From Rufibacter sp. XAAS-G3-1 (GTDB taxonomy: Bacteria; Bacteroidota; Bacteroidia; Cytophagales; Hymenobacteraceae): DNA of 64,000 bases. The stretch is taken from assembly GCF_013623775.1 (NCBI RefSeq), contig NZ_JABFAM010000015.1, positions 1 through 64,000 of the forward strand, written 5' to 3'. Positions 60,924 to 64,000 of this stretch are shown one piece after another. Position numbers and translations under genes: made by a program. The notes beneath the pieces are model-generated. The model worked only from the letters and a program-made list of their open reading frames with translations. It did not search any database and was not told where the DNA came from. The first letter of the stretch is position 1, and every line of letters begins with the position of its first letter.

Positions 60924-62732
60924 ATGCACCCTTTTTACCAGACCCTCAGCAGAGCGCTGCTCTGCCTTTCCGTTTTCTGCGCCCAGGCCCAGACCCCAAC
61001 GCAAAATACGGCACTCAGCCAGGAGGCCATCCGGCTGAATCAAGTCGGTTTTTACCCAAACGCCGCTAAAATAGCCGTGGTGGTGGGCGAGAACAAAGCC
61101 AGTAAGTTCTACCTTAAAACCGCCGATGGCTCAAAAACGGTATTCACCGGTAACCTCTCAGACGTGAAGCCCGCCGAGTTGTCTGGCAAACCCACGCGGG
61201 TAGCCGATTTCAGCGGGTACAAGGCCAATGGAACTTACGTGCTGGAAGTGCCGGGCGTGGGCAGTTCGTATCCGTTTGAGATCAAGCCCCAGGTGCACCA
61301 GGACGTGGCCGCGGCGGCCATCAAGGGATTTTACTTCCAGCGCACGGCCATTGAGTTGCCCAAGGAATACGCCGGAAAATGGCATCGCCCGGCCGGGCAC
61401 CCAGACAGCAAAGTGGTGGTGCACCCCTCCGCCGCCACCGCCCAGCGGCCGGCCGGAACGGTCATCTCATCCTCGCGCGGCTGGTATGATGCCGGAGACT
61501 ATAACAAGTACATCGTGAACAGCGGCATTACCATGGGAACGCTGCTGTCGGCCTATGAAGATTTTCCGCGGTTCTACCAGGCCCAGAAACTGAACATCCC
61601 CGAGAGTGCAAACCAAGTGCCCGATATTCTGGACGAAACGCTCTGGAACCTGCGGTGGATGCTGACCATGCAAGACCCCACCGATGGCGGCGTGTACCAC
61701 AAACTCACCAATCCGGCCTTTGACGGGATCATCATGCCCCACGCAGCCACGGGGCCGCGGTACGTGGTGCAGAAAGGAACCGGGGCCACGCTCAACTTTG
61801 CCGCCGTCATGGCCCAGGCCAGCCGCGTGTACCAAAACTTCTCCCAGGATTTTCCCGGCCTGTCTGACTCTTGCCTCACCGCCGCCGCCAGAGCGTGGGA
61901 GTGGGCCCAAAAGAACCCGAACCTAGCCTACGAGCAGGACGCCCTAAACAAAAGCTTCGACCCAGACGTGAGCACCGGTGCCTACGGCGACAGAGATTTC
62001 AGCGATGAGTTCCTGTGGGCCGCCGCCGAACTGTACACCACCACCCAGAAAGAAAGTTACTACAAAGCCGTAAACATGCTGCCCAATGCCAGAATGCCCA
62101 TCCCAAGCTGGGCGCAGGTGCGGTTGTTGGGCTATTACACCCTCCTGCGGAACAAAGACCACCAAAGCGCAGCGGTGCAGAAAGATCTGCCTGAGATCAA
62201 AAAAAGACTGCTTCGGCTAGCCGATGGTATGGTAACCGGGGCCGCCGCCGGCGCTTACCGAACCGCCATGGGCCGAGTGAAAGAAGACTACAACTGGGGA
62301 AGTTCCTCGGTGGCGGCCAACCAGGGCGTGGCGCTGGTGCAGGCCTATCAACTTACCGGCCATAAAAAGTACCTGCAAGCCGCCCTCTCCAACCTGGATT
62401 ATCTCTTGGGCCGCAACGCCGTGGGGTATTCCTTTGTCACTGGGTTCGGGGAGAAATCTACCATGAACCCGCACCACCGCCCGTCCATGGCAGATGGCAT
62501 CAAGGAGCCCGTGCCGGGCTTGCTCTCCGGCGGCACCAACGGCCAAGCCAATAAGCAGGACAAATGCGACGGCTACACCGCTACCACGCCAGATGAGATG
62601 TACATAGACTCAGACTGTTCCTACGCCTCCAATGAAATCGCCATCAACTGGAACGCCCCGCTCGTGTATCTGGCCGGAGCCGTAGAGGCCCTTCAGCAAC
62701 AGGCGGGCTTTGCCGCGCATGGCAGCAAATAA
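60924..62732 (+). CDS. glycoside hydrolase family 9 endoglucanase with N-terminal Ig-like domain
   Basis: Protein of 602 residues. Signal peptide ends near VFCAQAQ (about 23). An Ig-like CelD_N domain (about 35-125, IRLNQVGFYPNAAKIAVVVG) precedes the GH9 alpha6/alpha6 barrel. Catalytic motifs are SRGWYDAGDYNKYIVNSG with the Asp pair (about 192), GFGEKSTMNPHHRPS and ASNEIAINWNAPLVYLAGAV with the acid Glu near the C-terminus. It would cut beta-1,4-glucan or the glucose stretches in glucomannan. Followed by palindrome 27 and a strong terminator. Confidence 0.93.
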   Translation: MHPFYQTLSRALLCLSVFCAQAQTPTQNTALSQEAIRLNQVGFYPNAAKIAVVVGENKASKFYLKTADGSKTVFTGNLSDVKPAELSGKPTRVADFSGYKANGTYVLEVPGVGSSYPFEIKPQVHQDVAAAAIKGFYFQRTAIELPKEYAGKWHRPAGHPDSKVVVHPSAATAQRPAGTVISSSRGWYDAGDYNKYIVNSGITMGTLLSAYEDFPRFYQAQKLNIPESANQVPDILDETLWNLRWMLTMQDPTDGGVYHKLTNPAFDGIIMPHAATGPRYVVQKGTGATLNFAAVMAQASRVYQNFSQDFPGLSDSCLTAAARAWEWAQKNPNLAYEQDALNKSFDPDVSTGAYGDRDFSDEFLWAAAELYTTTQKESYYKAVNMLPNARMPIPSWAQVRLLGYYTLLRNKDHQSAAVQKDLPEIKKRLLRLADGMVTGAAAGAYRTAMGRVKEDYNWGSSSVAANQGVALVQAYQLTGHKKYLQAALSNLDYLLGRNAVGYSFVTGFGEKSTMNPHHRPSMADGIKEPVPGLLSGGTNGQANKQDKCDGYTATTPDEMYIDSDCSYASNEIAINWNAPLVYLAGAVEALQQQAGFAAHGSK

Positions 62733-62810
62733 GTAAGCGCGTGTTTGCTAAACCATTAAGCACCGTGAAGTTACCGCACCGTGGGGTGGGCCACAGGTTA
62801 GTGGGATGAG

Positions 62811-62848
62811 GCGTTTTGGGGCTGTTTTGCGGAAAGCAGCCCCAAAGC
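62811..62848. repeat. 38-bp palindrome family, copy 27
   Basis: GCGTTTTGGGGCTGTTTT, loop GCGG, AAAGCAGCCCCAAAGC. Confidence 0.75.
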
Positions 62849-62862
62849 AGAGATATTTGTTT

Positions 62863-62908
62863 GCAAGCGGGCCAGAAAGGATTATCTCTTTCTGGCCCGC
62901 TTGCTTTT
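62863..62908 (+). terminator. intrinsic terminator after the GH9 gene
   Basis: GCAAGCGGGCCAGAAAG (62863-62879) and CTTTCTGGCCCGCTTGC (62888-62904) pair perfectly over 17 bp, followed by TTTT. Confidence 0.85.
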
Positions 62909-62946
62909 ACCGTTCTTGCCCAAAAGTTTCTATCTTGTTTCTACCT

Positions 62947-63351
62947 ATGAACACAAAACTGGTAATGCTTACGAGTGCTTTCGTGATGGCCGTTGTAGGG
63001 GCCACTGCTTCTTTTCTGCCGCAGGAGATGCTGCAATACCTGGGGGCGGAGGCCACCGGAACGACTCCTTTACTGGTGCAGTTGCTGGGTGCGCTGTACC
63101 TGGGTTTCGCCCTCCTGAACTGGATGGCGAAAGGAATTCTGATAGGCGGGATCTACGCGCGGCCGGTAGCCGTGGGAAATTTCCTGCACTTTTTCGCCGG
63201 GGCGATGGCCCTGTTGAAAGGATTGCAGGCGGGCCATCCGTCAGAAATCTTGTGGGCTCTGGCGGCGGTGTACAGTTTGCTGGCGGGGCTGTTCGGGTTG
63301 ATTACGTTCCGGCATCCGCTGAAAGCGACCCTTGCCGGTGACAACCAGTAA
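62947..63351 (+). CDS. small membrane protein of unknown function
   Basis: Protein of 134 residues with four hydrophobic segments: about 5-22 (VMLTSAFVMAVVGATASF), 44-62 (VQLLGALYLGFALLNWM), 74-92 (AVGNFLHFFAGAMALLKG) and 103-120 (WALAAVYSLLAGLFGLI). It resembles uncharacterised four-helix membrane proteins found across Bacteroidota. The Met at 62947 is chosen, since the upstream frame runs through the terminator. It is followed by palindrome 28 and the regulator gene. Confidence 0.75.
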   Translation: MNTKLVMLTSAFVMAVVGATASFLPQEMLQYLGAEATGTTPLLVQLLGALYLGFALLNWMAKGILIGGIYARPVAVGNFLHFFAGAMALLKGLQAGHPSEILWALAAVYSLLAGLFGLITFRHPLKATLAGDNQ

Positions 63352-63378
63352 GGAAACGATAAGCTCTGTTCTGCGGCT

Positions 63379-63416
63379 TGTTTTAAGGCTGGTTTCTGAA
63401 AACAAGCCTTAAAACA
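63379..63416. repeat. 38-bp palindrome family, copy 28
   Basis: TGTTTTAAGGCTGGTTT, loop CTGA, AAACAAGCCTTAAAACA. 27 bp after the stop of the preceding gene; core AAGGCT pairs AGCCTT. Confidence 0.8.
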
Positions 63417-63466
63417 GGGGCGGGGGAAATGCCTAATTTGACTATGAAAGCAAACCAAATCAACGC

Positions 63467-64000
63467 ATGAACCGGGTAGACAGGCTTTTTGGGATATTGA
63501 CCTTGCTGCAGTCTAAAAAGTACGTGACCGCCGAGAAGATCGCGGAAGCATTCGGCATTAGCGTACGCACCGTGTACCGCGACGTGAAGGCGCTGGGCGA
63601 GCAGGGTGTGCCGCTGGGGTTTGAGCCGCACAAAGGCTATTTTGTGGTGCAAGGGTATTTTCTGCCGCCCGTCTCGTTTACCTCCGAAGAAGCCAACGCG
63701 CTGCTTTTGATGGAAGCCATGGTCTTCGGTTTCACCGATAAGTCCATCCACACGCATTATGCCTCGGCGTTGAGCAAGGTGAAAGCCGTGCTGCGCACCA
63801 CCCAGAAAGAAAAGCTGGACTTCCTCACCAACCTCATCAAGCTGCAGATGCCGCCCTGCTTCAACAATGACTATGAGTACCTGGCGGTCATCCAGCAGGC
63901 CATCTCCAATAATTCTATCCTGGAAATAGGCTACAAAAACAAAAACGAGGAAGTAAGCAAACGGCAACTGGAGCCCATCGGGTTGATTTTCTACGCCTTC
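63467..64000 (+). CDS. YafY/WYL-type helix-turn-helix regulator (partial, cut by window edge)
   Basis: Reads open from the ATG at 63467 to the end of the window, 178 codons. An N-terminal HTH_11 domain has MNRVDRLFGILTLLQSKKYV and ISVRTVYRDVKALGEQGVPL. The segment GYFVVQGYFLPPVSFTSEEA follows, then the start of a WYL domain with ILEIGYKN, cut off at the edge. WYL regulators bind small ligands or nucleic acids and repress nearby genes. It lies behind the small membrane protein gene, from which palindrome 28 separates it. Confidence 0.88.
   Translation, partial: MNRVDRLFGILTLLQSKKYVTAEKIAEAFGISVRTVYRDVKALGEQGVPLGFEPHKGYFVVQGYFLPPVSFTSEEANALLLMEAMVFGFTDKSIHTHYASALSKVKAVLRTTQKEKLDFLTNLIKLQMPPCFNNDYEYLAVIQQAISNNSILEIGYKNKNEEVSKRQLEPIGLIFYAF

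Overview
The window looks like chromosomal DNA of a Bacteroidota bacterium, most likely Cytophagales, Hymenobacteraceae (Rufibacter-like). The evidence is a type IX secretion (T9SS) type B cargo with a PorP/SprF partner, a TamL lipoprotein with TamB, many lipoprotein and Tat-type exported enzymes, TAnnTTTG-like promoter sequence, and a GC content near 50-55% with AT-rich islands. The genus is an inference from gene content. No rRNA, tRNA or CRISPR array was seen.

Layout. 1-2.5 kb: an IS1182-type transposase gene next to a DUF433/PIN-like toxin-antitoxin pair. The pair is bounded by attC-like sites and follows the boundary rule of integron gene cassettes. 2.87-5.8 kb: a TPP riboswitch with a terminator platform, followed by four overlapping genes: a methyltransferase, a HypE/PurM-like protein, a ThiE/TenI-like protein and a Trm112-like protein. 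I cannot match this gene set to a known thiamin pathway, and it is the best candidate here for an undescribed system. 6.2-7 kb: an orphan membrane protein. 7.9-15.3 kb: tamB-tamL. 15.5-19.9 kb: a voltage-sensor ion channel with an unusual filter, a lipocalin, a GNAT, YajQ and TerC.

20.6-28.9 kb: a locus whose genes fit oxidation and breakdown of 3-keto-glycosides. It has a GMC flavoprotein, a Gfo/Idh oxidoreductase, a Tat-exported subunit 3, cytochrome c, a DUF1080 3-keto-disaccharide hydrolase and two TIM-barrel isomerase-like proteins. A CxxC orphan gene and a MITE-like element interrupt it. 29.7-33.1 kb: a large secreted beta-propeller/amidohydrolase. 33.8-40.7 kb: a T9SS triad of giant adhesin, PorP/SprF and OmpA protein. 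41.9-44.8 kb: an SDR, a stand-alone four-helix sensor and a lipoprotein with a duplicated HGxPGHxC motif.

45.5-62.7 kb: a galactoglucomannan utilisation cluster. It encodes GH5, an acetylesterase, GH27, an AGE epimerase, GH130, an SSS transporter, GH26, a divergent AraC regulator, GH3 and GH9. Endo-mannanases would cut the backbone, GH27 and the esterase would clear the side groups, and the epimerase plus GH130 would turn mannobiose into mannose-1-phosphate and glucose. No SusC/SusD pair is present. 62.9-64 kb: a small membrane protein and the start of a WYL/YafY-type regulator cut by the window edge.

The spaces between genes are full of dispersed repeats. The main family is a roughly 38-bp palindrome with about 28 copies. 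Its stems vary by compensatory changes and it often sits within 30 bp of a stop codon. Five other inverted-repeat or MITE-like families also occur.
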